A DNA stretch of 64,000 nucleotides from Kudoa neothunni (lineage: Eukaryota > Cnidaria): NCBI GenBank assembly GCA_964304625.1, contig OZ199840.1, positions 5,704,001 through 5,768,000 of the forward strand, read 5' to 3'. The first letter of the stretch is position 1. Each line of letters opens with the position of its first letter. The notes below the pieces were generated by a model that was not told the origin of the DNA, made no database searches, and saw only the letters and a list, made by a program, of their open reading frames with translations. A program made the translations under genes and the position numbers. Positions 25,030 to 37,000 of this stretch are shown here, piece by piece.

Positions 25030-26050
25030 CCGGGTTTTTATCCCGAATCCGAATTGCGCGTAATTCAAATCCGGATTTGTAGTGACCAAGATGCCTAAAA
25101 TAATCGAACATCCAAACTCAATTCGCGAAGCTGCGGTATATCTTGTCATCCAGAAAGGTAAATCTCTGAAAGAAGTTTCTGAAGATCTAAAAATTCTGCG
25201 ATCTACATTGGGCGATATTATTAAAAAATAAGAATTAAAGGAAACTCATTTAAATGATCAAAAAGGCGTAGCAAAAAACACCAAATTAACGGACGATGTT
25301 CAGGAAAGGCTTCTTTCTATCACTGAGGATGATTGATAAACTTGGAGTGCTAGTCTGCCAATCTACTATATACAAATGGCTCAAAAAATAAGATATATCT
25401 TTTAAAATGACGAGGCCGATTCCTAAAGTAGAAATTGTTCTAGCGTAAAAGCAGATAAGTTAGGGTATGTCGATTGGTATACAGAAATCCTCATCAACTT
25501 AAGATACCACAATCTAATTTTCGTTGATGAGAGTCCCTTTTCTCTACACCTCATACGATCCCATGGACGTTCTTTTGTTGGGACTATTTCAAACCCTGTT
25601 TTACCTAATAGTCGAGGACAAAACGCCACAACGAGTTTGGCTGTAAACGCTGTCAATGCGGTTTTGTCGGAAGCTATCCAGGGAAGTGTCAATGCTGAAA
25701 TTTTTCAAGCATTTTTAAAAAAGGTTGCTGATATTTTAGGAAACGAAAATGTTACTACTGTCATGGACAACGTAAGATTCCATCGTAGTAATCAAGAGTC
25801 TTGCGACAACCAAGACTATGAAATTCGTTATTTACCGCGTTATTCGCCATTTTTGAATCCTTGCGAGGAAGATTTATCCAAGATAAAATCCTTTGTTAGA
25901 AAAGATGGCTAAATTAATGGAAATCTAGATTTGATCCAAAGAATGACTGATGCTTCAAACCGAGTAACAGAAAGTGACTTAAACGGATACTTTCAACATT
26001 GCGAGTCGTTTCATGGTGAATGACATACACACCAAGATATCGGTAGAGAT
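25030..26050 (+). mobile_element. Tc1/IS630-like transposon relic
   Basis: The left end CCGGGTTTTTATCCC follows a TA at 25028-25029 and matches the terminus of the related element at 44.6 kb. Plus-strand blocks run in order. They start at 25091 with MPKIIEHPNSIREAAVYLV (helix-turn-helix region). FVDESPFSLHLIRSHGRSF at about 25520 carries the first catalytic Asp. TTVMDNVRFHRS at about 25755 carries the second. YLPRYSPFLNPCEEDLSKIK at about 25830 carries the third acidic residue. A tail runs to about 26022. In-frame stops interrupt the N-terminal and central parts, so it is inactive. The right terminus is not clear. Confidence 0.85.
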
Positions 26051-26604
26051 TAAAAAATTAATTATTTAATTATGATATTTTTGTCAATTATTAGGTGTTT
26101 TTATTAGAATTCAACATAGTTTGTAAATCAATCTAAATCTCAGTTAATCATTGGTAAAAATTAGTTTATCCAACGATTTTAATGTGATTAAAATAAAAAC
26201 AAATAATGATCACATCAATGGATGCTCGTAAAAGGCGGAGATAAATACGGGGGATAATGGGAACTCTCAAGTTCAATCCTTGCCCGGGTCATTTGATTAT
26301 TGTAGCGTTTAATATGTTTATTATGGGGTTTGCGACTATCGAAGTCTAAATTTATAGTTCAACGACCTCTAATTAAATGTTTGAATATTCATGGAGGAGA
26401 AAAAAATTAGCTTGATCTTCTAAACTGACAACCCGACCTTCCTGACATCAGGAGATTGTGGCCTGCAATATTTTAAAATGACCTGTTGAATAAGTTTTAT
26501 TAATACTTTAGTGCACAGATAAGTAAAACAAAATGTAACATATTCTATGATATTTCAATGTTTATCGTAGAAATCTCCCTACATTAATATCTATATCCTA
26601 GTGT
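26051..26604. other. Spacer with a weak tRNA-like patch
   Basis: No gene. At about 26225-26290 a GC-richer stretch ends AGTTCAATCC, a B-box-like word, followed by CCCGGGT. No acceptor stem or A box pairs with it convincingly, so it may be a decayed SINE. Confidence 0.3.
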
Positions 26605-27306
26605 ATATAGACCAGCGCTTCCTATTCATTTTAGTCTCCGCCCTCTTTCTCAGAGAAGAGATTTAAAATGGATTTATTTTTAGGTGGAGAAAATATCTTG
26701 ATTAAAATTACATTAAAAAGAAAAGATCCATTTACTGTAACAAGAAAAAAATATGAGTAAAATTAAATAAAAAAATTAGATGGTTTTAATCATTTTCTTA
26801 TCCTTTTTGGACAATAATTAGGTCATTATCGGACACTTTATCAGACGATAAAAGTTGAGCTTACGCGCAATTTTGGATTTTGTAGTTTTTGGTTCATTAG
26901 AAATTCAAAAATTAATGGAGTTAAATAAACATATAATCAAATCTCGAATGCAAAGTTTTAGTTTATGTAATTTTTTAATGAAAATTGATCCTAATTTAAA
27001 GTATAAAAATTTTAAATAATACAATTTAAAATAATTCATCCTATTTTAAAACACTTTATAAGTGGTTTATTTTTCCCATTAAAAGTAAGTGTTTCATAAT
27101 TTTTTACGATGTACAATTTAAAATATAAACTCAATAGTGTATTTACGAATGAAGAATAGGTTATCATTTTTGTTTCATTTATTAATAAATAGAAAATAGT
27201 AGATTGAAAACATAAATTAATCTTCAGTAGAATTCATCGAATGACTATTTTTCGTTGACTCTACGTCTAAGTATCAGACCCACAATCGGGAAGCCCTGAT
27301 ATAGAC
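26605..27306. mobile_element. Non-autonomous hAT element with perfect 8-bp TSD
   Basis: A 686-bp element (26613-27298) begins CAGCGCTTCC and ends GGGAAGCCCTG, short inverted repeats of hAT type. It is flanked by a perfect 8-bp direct repeat ATATAGAC at 26605-26612 and 27299-27306. No transposase is encoded. The same sequence recurs in direct orientation at 49222-50081, which shows it is a dispersed family. Confidence 0.85.
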
Positions 27307-27457
27307 TAACACATACATCTTTGCACAAAAGCAACTTAAGGCACAACTGAATAATAAAACAGAAAACAATAAACACGATTATATAAACGATATTATAAAA
27401 ACAAATAGCAATTCAATTCATAACATCTATATATACGTATATATTTGTATTGCTAAT

Positions 27458-30149
27458 TTAGGAGGAAGGGCTATTGATAGGATGTTGTGGAACGGGAAAA
27501 ATAAGATAATCTTCAGGTTTATTGAATTTTTTTGGCCCGAGTATATTTTCAACGTCTTTGTTTTGAATAGTTTCACGTTGTTCGAGTATTTTGGCGATCT
27601 AAGCTAGTTTTAAAAATCTCATTCAACAATAACCATTACCTTTAAAAGGCTGGCTTGATTGTTTTGAACCAAAGTTTTGGCATCATTATAAGCTTTAGAG
27701 AGGAGAGCGCACACTTTTTGATCAACAATATCGCCAATTTTTTGACCAAACATACGCTTCTCACCAAAAAACCCAATCGAATGATCTGTCAATGAGTAGA
27801 AGGATAGATTCTTATAATCGTTATCCATACCGAAAACAGCAATCTTAATCACACGTTTGTGGATCAACAAACAACAGAATAAAGGCAGTTACTATTTGAT
27901 AGGCTAGTTTGGTGGCTTTTTCGATATCATCTCTGGCAGACGTTGTGATTTCGTTTAGAATACTATCTTCAGCAGCTCTTCCGCCGAAAAGCAACACCAA
28001 CTGATCGTACAACTAAACAGAAACGAAGTAAGGACTAAAGTAAGATAGTTAGGAGACTCACCTGCTGTTGTGACATGAAATTAATTTCATTTGGATCATA
28101 TTGAGCAAATCCTAACGCCGAACCTCTAGGAACAATAGTGACCTTGGTGAGTGGACTAATAGTTGAAAGATTCCATCCAACAACAGCATGTCCGGCTTCA
28201 TGAACAGCAACCACATGTCGATCTGAGTGAGACAGTGGTTTTCCAGTTTTGGCTCCAATTCGAATACGATCGGCAGCTTTATCAAAATGAGTGAGATCCA
28301 CGTAGGTAGCTTTCTCTCTGGTGGCTATGATGGCAGCTTCATTGCAGATGTTGGCAATGGAAGCGCCGGTGTATCCGGGATTGTTGAGTGCCAAGGTTGT
28401 TGCCATTTGGTCGACAGAAAGCGAGGGATTGATATTTAAAGGTTTCATGTAGTATTTGAATAATTCCCGTCGACCATCAACATCGGGAGGGCCAACAAAA
28501 ATATGTCTATCAAATCTACCAGGACGTAGAATAGCTTTATCAAGATAGTCGAATTTGTTGGTTCCAGCAATGACAATAACATTTTTGTTGTCGCCAAATC
28601 CATCCATTTCGGAGAGAAGTTGGTTGAGGGTTGATTCTTTTTCGCTAAAGCTGTAATTGCTAACACTTCGATCTGTGGCTACAGCATCAATTTCATCGAT
28701 AAATATGATTGCTGGTTTATTTTTTCGAGCGGTCTCAAAAAGACTTCTCACTCTCGCGGCACCAACACCAACAAACATCTGTACAAAATCCGAACCGGAA
28801 CAGGCGAAAAACTTGGTATCGCATTCCGAAGCCAAAGCTTTGGCCAGCATTGTTTTGCCGGTTCCCGGTGGTCCGTGCAGAATAGCACCCTAACAACAAT
28901 TACATTAACCACACAATAACTTCAATTGTTACGGTTGGTATTCGGGCATTCAACTTTTCAAACTTTTCGGGACTTTTCATGTAGGAAACAAATTCTTTGA
29001 TTTCCATTTTAGCTTCAGCACATCCAATAACATCCTCAAACTTGACACTGAAGTTTTTGACCATATGCTCCTCTCCAAACTTTTCATTCATAGCTTCATT
29101 CAACTACTCATCAAACGTTAATATCTCCTTAGAGACAACGAATCACAGAATTTAGTTACATTGTTGCCAACTTTTGCATCTCCACCTGGACCTCCCATTG
29201 GTTTCATCGAAGGTGTAAGCGAAAACGATTTACCCACTATTGTAATCATGTAAATCAGCGGGATAAACGTAAATGCCCAATAATCTTCAAAAGGTAACGG
29301 TCTAAATGACCAAAAATATTTTTCATTGTTAGAATGAGGTAACATTATCTACCTATAGATAATATCCAATTGCTCATAGAGTAGATTGGTTTGTTTCATC
29401 ACGAAATCCAAAAATTCTGAAACATAATCACCAGAAGGGAACTGAAGAAAGTTGTACTGATTGGGCAAATTAAATCCAAATGAACTGGTTGTATCAGCTG
29501 GACTCATTCCCATTCTGTTTCCATCGAATCCAATTGATGTTGATGATTGATGGACACTTTCAGAAGGTGACACCAATACACCATTTTTTGGATACACTGT
29601 AAGCGCAGTACCAACACTACTACGTGATATAGTCTCAATAAATTTATGCCATTCCAAACGGCTGATATTTCCGTAAACTTTTGAAGAGGGGTCATAGTTG
29701 AATGTGAGCATTGTGGCCACACCCACTGCGAAACAATAAACCGGAAATGATGTTACCACTCTTGGGATGTTATTTAAAGATGGGGGTAATTTTCTGCGAA
29801 TTTTATTAAAATCCTTTAGTTTCTTATCGTAGGAATTAGGATCGTGATCTTTTGTGTTGCTGAACGTGGTGCTCTTATTCAACTCTTTGTCTATGGAATC
29901 TGGATTAGATTTGACTATTAATAGAGCGGCTGTTTGAAATTTTTCAAATAAAATTCTGATCTTCCGCGCATATTTCTCTTGGCTTTGGAGCTATTATATG
30001 GTTAAGTAGAATCGGGTACATTTAACGCATACCATCATATTATTTACAGCACTGATAAACTGATTGCAATGATAGTTCCTACTAAATCTGTTCTTCAATT
30101 GAACTGATGCATAACTATGACGATGTTTAGATAATATCCCACCGACCAT
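27458..30149 (-). CDS. AFG3L2: Mitochondrial m-AAA protease subunit, AFG3L2-like
   Basis: Eight exons: 30149-30033, 29990-29353, 29301-29160, 29103-28933, 28889-28062, 28012-27893, 27843-27640 and 27598-27458. Introns are 41-56 nt; 786 residues (human AFG3L2 797). The basic N-terminus suits mitochondrial import. TM1 is at about 117-136, the intermembrane-space FtsH-ext region about 145-255 and TM2 about 257-275. The AAA domain has Walker A GPPGTGKT (362-369), Walker B IIFIDEID (417-424) and the Arg-finger region RPGRFDRH (478-485). The M41 protease has HEAGH (586-590) and the downstream acidic ligand region TTSARDD. All catalytic residues are present. It forms hexamers in the inner membrane that degrade misfolded proteins and process substrates. 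The pore and SRH sequences are nearer AFG3L2 than paraplegin. N- and C-termini are divergent. The start is the first ATG of exon 1. Confidence 0.93.
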
Positions 30150-30986
30150 CACTTCATAAAATGTTTGCGCACTGCTTTGAGTTGAGTTGATTTGAAACTC
30201 CTAGTCAATGTTGACAACAAACTATACGATTTTTCCGATTGTAAATTCTTACGAGGTTATATTCTAATTATATTTAATTTGGCTTTATTTTAAAGGCTGA
30301 AAGCAGGATAATGTTGGATACCTTCACATAACCCAATCAATCATCGGGCATTATCAACATCATAAATAATGAGTTTATTTTTTAAATATAATCAAATTTA
30401 TTCAGGTTGATGATTCCAATTTCAGTAATTATCGCTATTTAATTTAGAGTATAAATGGTGGAGTATTTTTTCAAATTTTAATTTGCATTGTCATTCTCTT
30501 ACTCTTTCTATGTGAGCAAAAGAAGTGGTAATCTTAACTTGATTAATCGAGCCACTGTAGCAATAATGACATTTTATCGCTTAATTTTACATTTTAATTA
30601 AAATTTAAACTAAAATAAGATCCATGTTAGCCAAAATAATTCAAAACTTGCTGGCTGCGCAGGATTACTTTGCGCATAATTCATGTCATAATAATTAGTG
30701 CCCTTGTCAACTATTTCACTGTTATGCAATCGATATGCCCATATCAGATTTTCATTAGAACAATTCATTCTTTAAAATTATAGATATATTTCAAAACGTG
30801 TTTAGCCGAATAGAATATACCGTGAAATTAGATAATTGTGTAGCATGCAGTTTCTCAATTTTTTGAATATTTTGAGGTATTTATTTTCTAACAGTGAAAA
30901 CTTGGATGAATATGCTCTTTTTTCCTGGTTAATGCAAAAATTTGTCTAAAAGTTAAGAACAATTTTTTGATTAATCTAGAATACAA
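30150..30986. other. AT-rich spacer
   Basis: Region upstream of the protease gene; no exon, RNA gene or clear regulatory motif recognised. Confidence 0.45.
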
Positions 30987-31955
30987 TAAATCAACTCTCG
31001 GTATGCGTTACTCAGTATTGCGTGATGCTTAATATTTTAGCATATTTTTTTATAATTTTACGTAAGTTTTAAAAATGGGGAATTAATGTTATTGCTACTG
31101 CGTAACTCAAATTGTTCATTTTAATCCTTTCCATCTTCAAAATATTATACAATAAGTAACGAAAATAACTCGTTCTCAGAGAAGTATTGAGGATAAAACA
31201 AAATAATCAAATATCATAATGAAATGAATAGTGGTGAGCGGGGTTGGAATCTTCGGACCATAACTCAAAGGGCCGAGGACAGATAGCACATCGGTGTGAC
31301 ACTCGGACTCAGAACCTTGAGGTAATGGGTTCGAATCCGCCGGTAGTCAGACTACTGCTTCCGTGTCGATAGGTCTCTATCCCATATTTGGGAGCTGTGG
31401 TTAAATTGTATGCTCACTATGGAGTGGGATGAGTGTGAATAGGAGCTTGAATCCCCGGAACCTACCGAAAGACAAGTAATTTTCAGCCCTCACAGAGACA
31501 ACGTCCTTAAAGGGATAGGGTTTGGGTTGGGGTGGTGGTCGCCCTGAGACGAGGATGTTTAATGGGTTAAAGTCCCACACTACCTCATAAAGATTAAAGA
31601 TTAAAGATAAGGGACAGGGTTTCATGTTACGTCCTGCGGTGCCCAAAACGTTAATGGAAGAGGTCTGACCAACCAGAATTCCACAACCTAATAAGTTGCG
31701 CCATGGACTTTACCTCGAAAAAATAAAAAAAATATAAATAACTCAAACGAGTTGGTGCCATGTGGTTCTGCTGCTGCTGGTGGTTGCACATATGGTAACT
31801 TTGATCACAGTTCATATGATCAATCATTACATTAAATGATCAAAAAATCAGAAAAACCACATAATTAACAAATATTTTTTAAACTAATTATTCGTACCAT
31901 TTGCGCGCGCGCGGAAGTTGGTGTTACGTAATTTCTTTGTGTTGCGTAACTTATG
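30987..31955. repeat. Dispersed repeat, copy A (interrupted by a SINE)
   Basis: Sequence from about 30987 (AACTCTCGGTAT) to 31260 and again from 31748 to about 31895 aligns by eye with 38754-39237. Examples are the shared TATTGAGG/TATTGTAG...AAAATAATCAAA block, TTGGAA.C.TCGGACCATAACT, and CAATCATTACA..AAATGATCA. Copy B lacks the 468-bp SINE. GTTACG-type words near the right limit (about 31920-31950) may be the terminal repeat. Confidence 0.6.
31270..31737 (+). mobile_element. tRNA-derived SINE with 10-bp TSD
   Basis: A GC-richer 468-bp insert is flanked by perfect 10-bp direct repeats ATAACTCAAA (31260-31269 and 31738-31747). Near its 5' end are RNA polymerase III promoter-like boxes: an A-box-like TAGCACATCGGTG at 31284-31296 and a perfect B box GGTTCGAATCC at 31328-31338, spaced as in a tRNA. 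The body carries a GGTCGCCCTGAGACGAGG block (about 31540) and an ATTAAAGATTAAAGAT run (about 31590-31607). The 3' end is A-rich (AAAAAATAAAAAAAATATA). It has no tRNA acceptor stem, so it is a retroposon rather than a tRNA gene. Confidence 0.85.
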
Positions 31956-34038
31956 GAAACCAACAAAGATTATGAAACATCAGGGGTTGATTATATGATA
32001 ATTAGGTATTGATCGTAGTGTTAACTTATTCGTAGCAGGTGGATCAAAAGATTATGTATCTGTTAACGCTACGAAAATGACCTTTAATTGTATCTCATCA
32101 ATAAGGTAACCAAAAGAAATTAACATGGAATAAAAAAATAAAAATCATAGTAGAACAAGGCATAGGTTCCGGGCATGTTAAATTTTAATCCTATATGTAG
32201 GTCGCGCAAGTACCAAAATTTTTGACCATCTAAGTAGCTGGAAAATTTACACTCTTCAAATAAAATTCGGCATTGAATGACAAAATATGAGGAAAATTCA
32301 TCCAGTAAATTTTGAATAAATGGCCAATTATTAAAGTTATATTCTGCGCACGCATGCGCACAGTTTTAGGTTGTTACATTTCTATGGAATATGATTGTAT
32401 TTATAGGTGTATTTCTGCGGTTTTTTAGTTTTAACATTTAATTCAAGTTTTATACCAGCTTCCAATTAATTTATCTTATTTTTAATAACTCAGTGTAAAA
32501 CTGCGCAAAAAAACACAAAACCTGTCAAAATGATGAACTAATATATCATATATTTTTTTAATACACTCTACAATACGAAACTAAGAATATTGATTAACAT
32601 TTTACACATAAGGTTTTAAATGCTCTTTACAACGTAGAAATAAGCAAATGCATGAAAAGTCGGCGTATTTCGAATAACTGGTATAAAAATAACGAGAGAA
32701 TGAGGAGCTATCGTTGTATTCTGGAGAGAACAACACGCTTATATCGATGCTGCGCATGCGGACTGACGTCGCGTGTATAGTGTTTCGTTATTTATTCATT
32801 ATTTACTCGATAGATCTTCCTTAAATTTTTAAAAATGGCATTTATCAATATTTTAAATAATTTAATTTGGAAGCTGTTTTTACATTAACTTTTTTGATAT
32901 ATGACAAAAAAAATTCAACTCATTTTTCTGAAAGGTTTCATTAAGATAAAAGATTACAAAAAGTGGATAGGAGTTATGTTCCATTTATACATTATAATAT
33001 TGTTGGCAAAATTCACTTGGGGTAGAAATCTAATCCGTTTTATTTAGAAGGTTAATTTCGACAACTATTATTCATAAGCTTTATGCAAGTCTACATTTAT
33101 AGAATATGTTCAGCTATTTCTGGTACACCGCTTCATTCTTAGGGTCAGAAAATAGTTAAATATAGTCAGAGGCTATTTTCAAGGTAAAATTTAATCTCAA
33201 CTACTCTTAATTACAAACTACATCCATATTTTATTTGTATAATCTGCCATATTTAATTTTTTTCTGACCACTAAGAGCGAAGCGACGGATCTGAAATATT
33301 AAACAGCCAAAACTAATGTCACCTGAATAAAGTTTACCATGCCAATAGTCACTTTCATTTTCAAATTAATAAAAATTGATTGTGTATAGACGTTTGAACC
33401 CATTATAGTAATATCATTGACGAATGTCTGAGAGCAAAAATGAAGAAAGATTGAAATATCTGTATGAATAATAAAAATATTATGACCTTCATTATCTCGA
33501 AGCAATGTCCACAGTGAGCAATTAGAACAAAAAGTACAGTCAAATTTGCTATTTAATTTAAGTAATTAAGTTTTTATTTATTTTCGGTTATAATTAAATC
33601 CGTTTTTTCCCGCTTATTGCGCGCAACGATATTTCAAGAAAACTGGAATTTATCCAATTTACACACATTTCTCGCCACACTAAGGAGATTACATAAAAGT
33701 GGCTACCTACTGTAACAATTCGCCGCTATATAAACAATTGTACATTTTTGTTTTAATTTTTTACGAATAATTTATGGTCTAAAGTAAAGTTAACAATACA
33801 AATATCCATGAAAACCTTTGTTTAAGGCATAACTTGTACACACACTAACATAAAGACATTACGACTTTATTAAACATATAAATACAAAAAATTCGAATAA
33901 GGAGAGAATTTTCCAACCCTACACAGAGATTTGTAGTTGTCTGATTAAAGAGAAAACTCCGCATTTATCAGAATAAAATATAGAAACATTTATAAATAAA
34001 TTTCTTTGAAAAATAAAAAAGTTTAAACTAAATATATA
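31956..34038. other. 2-kb intergenic region with repeat copies
   Basis: No gene built. The segment 32770-33055 is a dispersed repeat listed separately. A minus-strand frame at about 33560-33300 (FDCTFCSNCSLWTLL...) has a CxxCxxC start and a hydrophobic middle and may be a transposon remnant; no family could be named. Confidence 0.4.
32770..33055. repeat. Dispersed repeat with TTAA terminus, copy A
   Basis: Matches 48682-49003 in the same orientation. Shared blocks include GTTTCGTTATTTATTCATTA, ATTTATCAATATTTTAAATA, GGAGTTATGTTCCATTTATA and GGGGTAGAAATCTA. Both copies end TTAGAAGGTTAA. The TTAA end and the CTACCCC motif tie it loosely to the piggyBac-type elements. Confidence 0.75.
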
Positions 34039-37000
34039 TCAGGTTTTCTTGTTGTTCTGCAAAGAGTAGATTTTCCAGGCCTCACTAAGTTCTATGAAGA
34101 TTTCACGAGCTAAATTTTCTTGAGAACTTCCAACAAGCTGGAATGAATTAGTTAAGTAATTTCAAAAGAGTCCACACTCAGAAAAATACTTTATCAGGAT
34201 GAATAATAAGGCAAGCTTTTTTGTAAGCTGATTTGACATCATTATGTTCTTTTAGGTTATAAAGAGAAATGGGGCTCCATCGAGTTTCATTTTCCCACAG
34301 AACCACATGCAAAGTGGATAACAGTTGCCGTATATTTTTTTGTTTACCTTCTGCCCATGATCTAACCTACACAAAATATACATTGCATACGAGAGATGAT
34401 GCGTTATTCGAAGCGATACTCTTTTTTGTATGGGATCCATATTGTCGATCGTCTCTTTTTGTTTTATCATATCATTCAGCGTCACAAAAGAGCGATCATT
34501 GGTAGGAGCATCTTGAGGTTTATAGTTGAATCCGGTTCCAAGCAAATCTCCAAATACATCGTGAGGTTTTGGGGCAGAAGTTTGCGAGGACTGAGGTCGA
34601 AAGATGCCTTGTGTTGAATGTTGTGAGTTTGTTTGTTTGTGAAAGACATTAGTGGTATTTTTATTCGGTGCTTTGTTGTTTGAAAGTGGGTCTTGATTGA
34701 TATTCGGCGGGAATTCTACATTTACACCATGTTTCGAATATAAATCAGGATGTGAAGATGTCACATTTTGGGATTGAGGGCGTTGATTAACGAACCCGAT
34801 ATTAAAAATTCCAGTTTGTGAGTTGGTAAATGCAAAATTTTGGGAGTTTGAATGTTGTGTTTGTGATACAGAGGCGTTGTAACCTTTCATAAGCGATTCA
34901 AGTGGAGTCAAATTTTGTTGATTTTGATTTGGTTGATTCTGCCGTGGCGATGATGGCTTCGAGGTAGTGTGTTGTTGAGATTGAGGCGATGTCTTGAGTG
35001 TTGGTGGAGGCCCGAATATGTTGTTTTCACATAAACTAGAACTATTCGGTCTCATGGAAGAGGGAGAAAATATGTCTTGTGCTGCAGGAACTGAGCTAGG
35101 TTGTGCCGAATTAGGTTTTGAAAACAAATCCAACAAATCAGGCCCAAACTCGTTAGTTTCTTGTTTGGAAGCTTTGCTTCCATATGAGAATTGAGAAAAT
35201 TCATCCAATAAATTGTTGGACGATTTTGTGCGGGAACTCGAAGAAATACTAAATGAACCCATAGTTGACGGTTCAGAATTTGAATGTTGGTGTTTAGAGG
35301 TTGTCATTTCCGTCATACTTCGAGTGTCTCTGTTGTTTTCTCCATCCACCAAATCATCGTTAGCTTGGTGGGATGCATTGATTGCATTTCTATAGTCAAG
35401 AAAAAATAAAATACAGCATTAAAACCAAAAATAAAGAATTAAAAACTCTTCTCCCGCTAAGAGTTAATTAGATGAATAACCGATTCCGAATTTCACACGT
35501 AATAACTACAAAATATTAATTTCTTACAATAACCAGAACAAATATTCCTTCAATTTCGGAATGGAAATAAAATAATTTAAAATATTTAACCATTGAATCA
35601 TCAATCATCAATCATTCAGAAGATGTAAAAGATAATATTTTAATTAAAAATTAGATAATGTATTAATTTCGATCACCATTTAAATGAAGAATAAACTCAA
35701 GCCCCTAAATCGTTATTTACATTATAAGAAGTAGATTATTAACATATGCATTAATAAATTATAGTAAAATGGATTTTAACAGATATCCTAATAAAAATCA
35801 ATAACTGGGTCAACGATTCGGTTCTTTAATTCCTGCTGTCTTATACATATCGTCTGATATATTGTGTGATATGCGAGGCAATTACAAATAGAAATAAAAT
35901 ATTTTAATTATTTAGTTACGAATCAAAATTGAAACTAAACAAGGTAACAAATAACTCTATTAAAAATAAGAGCACAATTCAAAATTAAACTAAATTCAAT
36001 AATAAATAGGAAAGAATTGAGGAAATTAATTATAACGTTGTTACCCTTAAGATAAAGTGAAACGAACTAATAAAGATTACTAATCTTTAAAATTAATACA
36101 AATCATTTTGGAGTTTATATTAACTTAGGAAGATTAGAAAATCAGATATTTTGAATAAAAAAGTTAACGCTTAGAATAAAAAAATTTATATTGTGCGAAT
36201 ATCACAAGAGTATATCGATAAAATAAAAAAGATAAAAACAAGCGCGTAACCACAAATAATACCACTTTTAATTTAATGTATGTTATATTTATTATATTAT
36301 TCTAAAAAACTGTGTTTATGCTGTGAGGTGGAAATTAACAAATTTACTTAATTTATAATTAGTTAAACATTTAATTCTGGATTAATTGGAGGCTTAAAAT
36401 GTTTGAAAATAAGATTTAATTTACTCTGAAACATCTAATAAATTTAGAGAGAAAATAAATTCTAATTAGAGGAATTTATTACTAAATACAGTACAGAAAT
36501 GAATATATACTTTACTCTAAAATATTCGTATTAGAATGTTTTAACATTTTGAGCCATAGAAATAATGTTAATTGAATAATAATAATTAATTTAAGTGTAA
36601 TAATATGTGATTCATACCATCATTCAAATAAATGCCAAATCAATTTTCATATTAACATGAAAAATGGTTAAATCAAAAAATCATAATTTTCAAATAAATT
36701 TTCAAAATATTAGGTTTTCCTAAGAGAGGAAAACCACTCAGGAACGAAATAGGTTAATCACCAGCGCATGCAAAAAATGAGAAAATATTGTTACATTGTT
36801 AGGATTTGGGGTTTTGGAGGTAGCTCCCCTTCAATTGGCTCTATAGCCACTGAGAGATCATCCAAACCATTTTCAGACACAGGCGATGGGATACGGCCTG
36901 CTAATGGCTTCTTATTTGTGAACAACATATGGTTGTGGTAGAGTGTGGTGAGAATATTGGTGACACTTAGCTTTTGAAGTGATTTCAAGTTGCAGAATTC

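Noticed and set aside
26225-26290. tRNA gene
   Set aside because: Only a B-box-like word is seen; no clover-leaf could be folded by eye.
28227-28893. Plus-strand frames opposite the m-AAA protease
   Set aside because: Antisense to a strongly conserved AAA/peptidase exon.
31284-31345. tRNA gene
   Set aside because: A and B boxes are present, but there is no acceptor stem pairing. The unit is part of a 468-bp insert with target duplications and an A-rich tail, so it is a SINE.
33299-33560. Zinc-ribbon-type transposase start (FDCTFCSNC...)
   Set aside because: Two CxxC-like spacings are visible, but the following sequence does not match IS1595/Merlin N-termini and no catalytic block follows.
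34269-34617. Plus-strand frames opposite the GAK J domain
   Set aside because: Shadows of GAK exons 8-9, which encode a complete auxilin J domain with HPDK.
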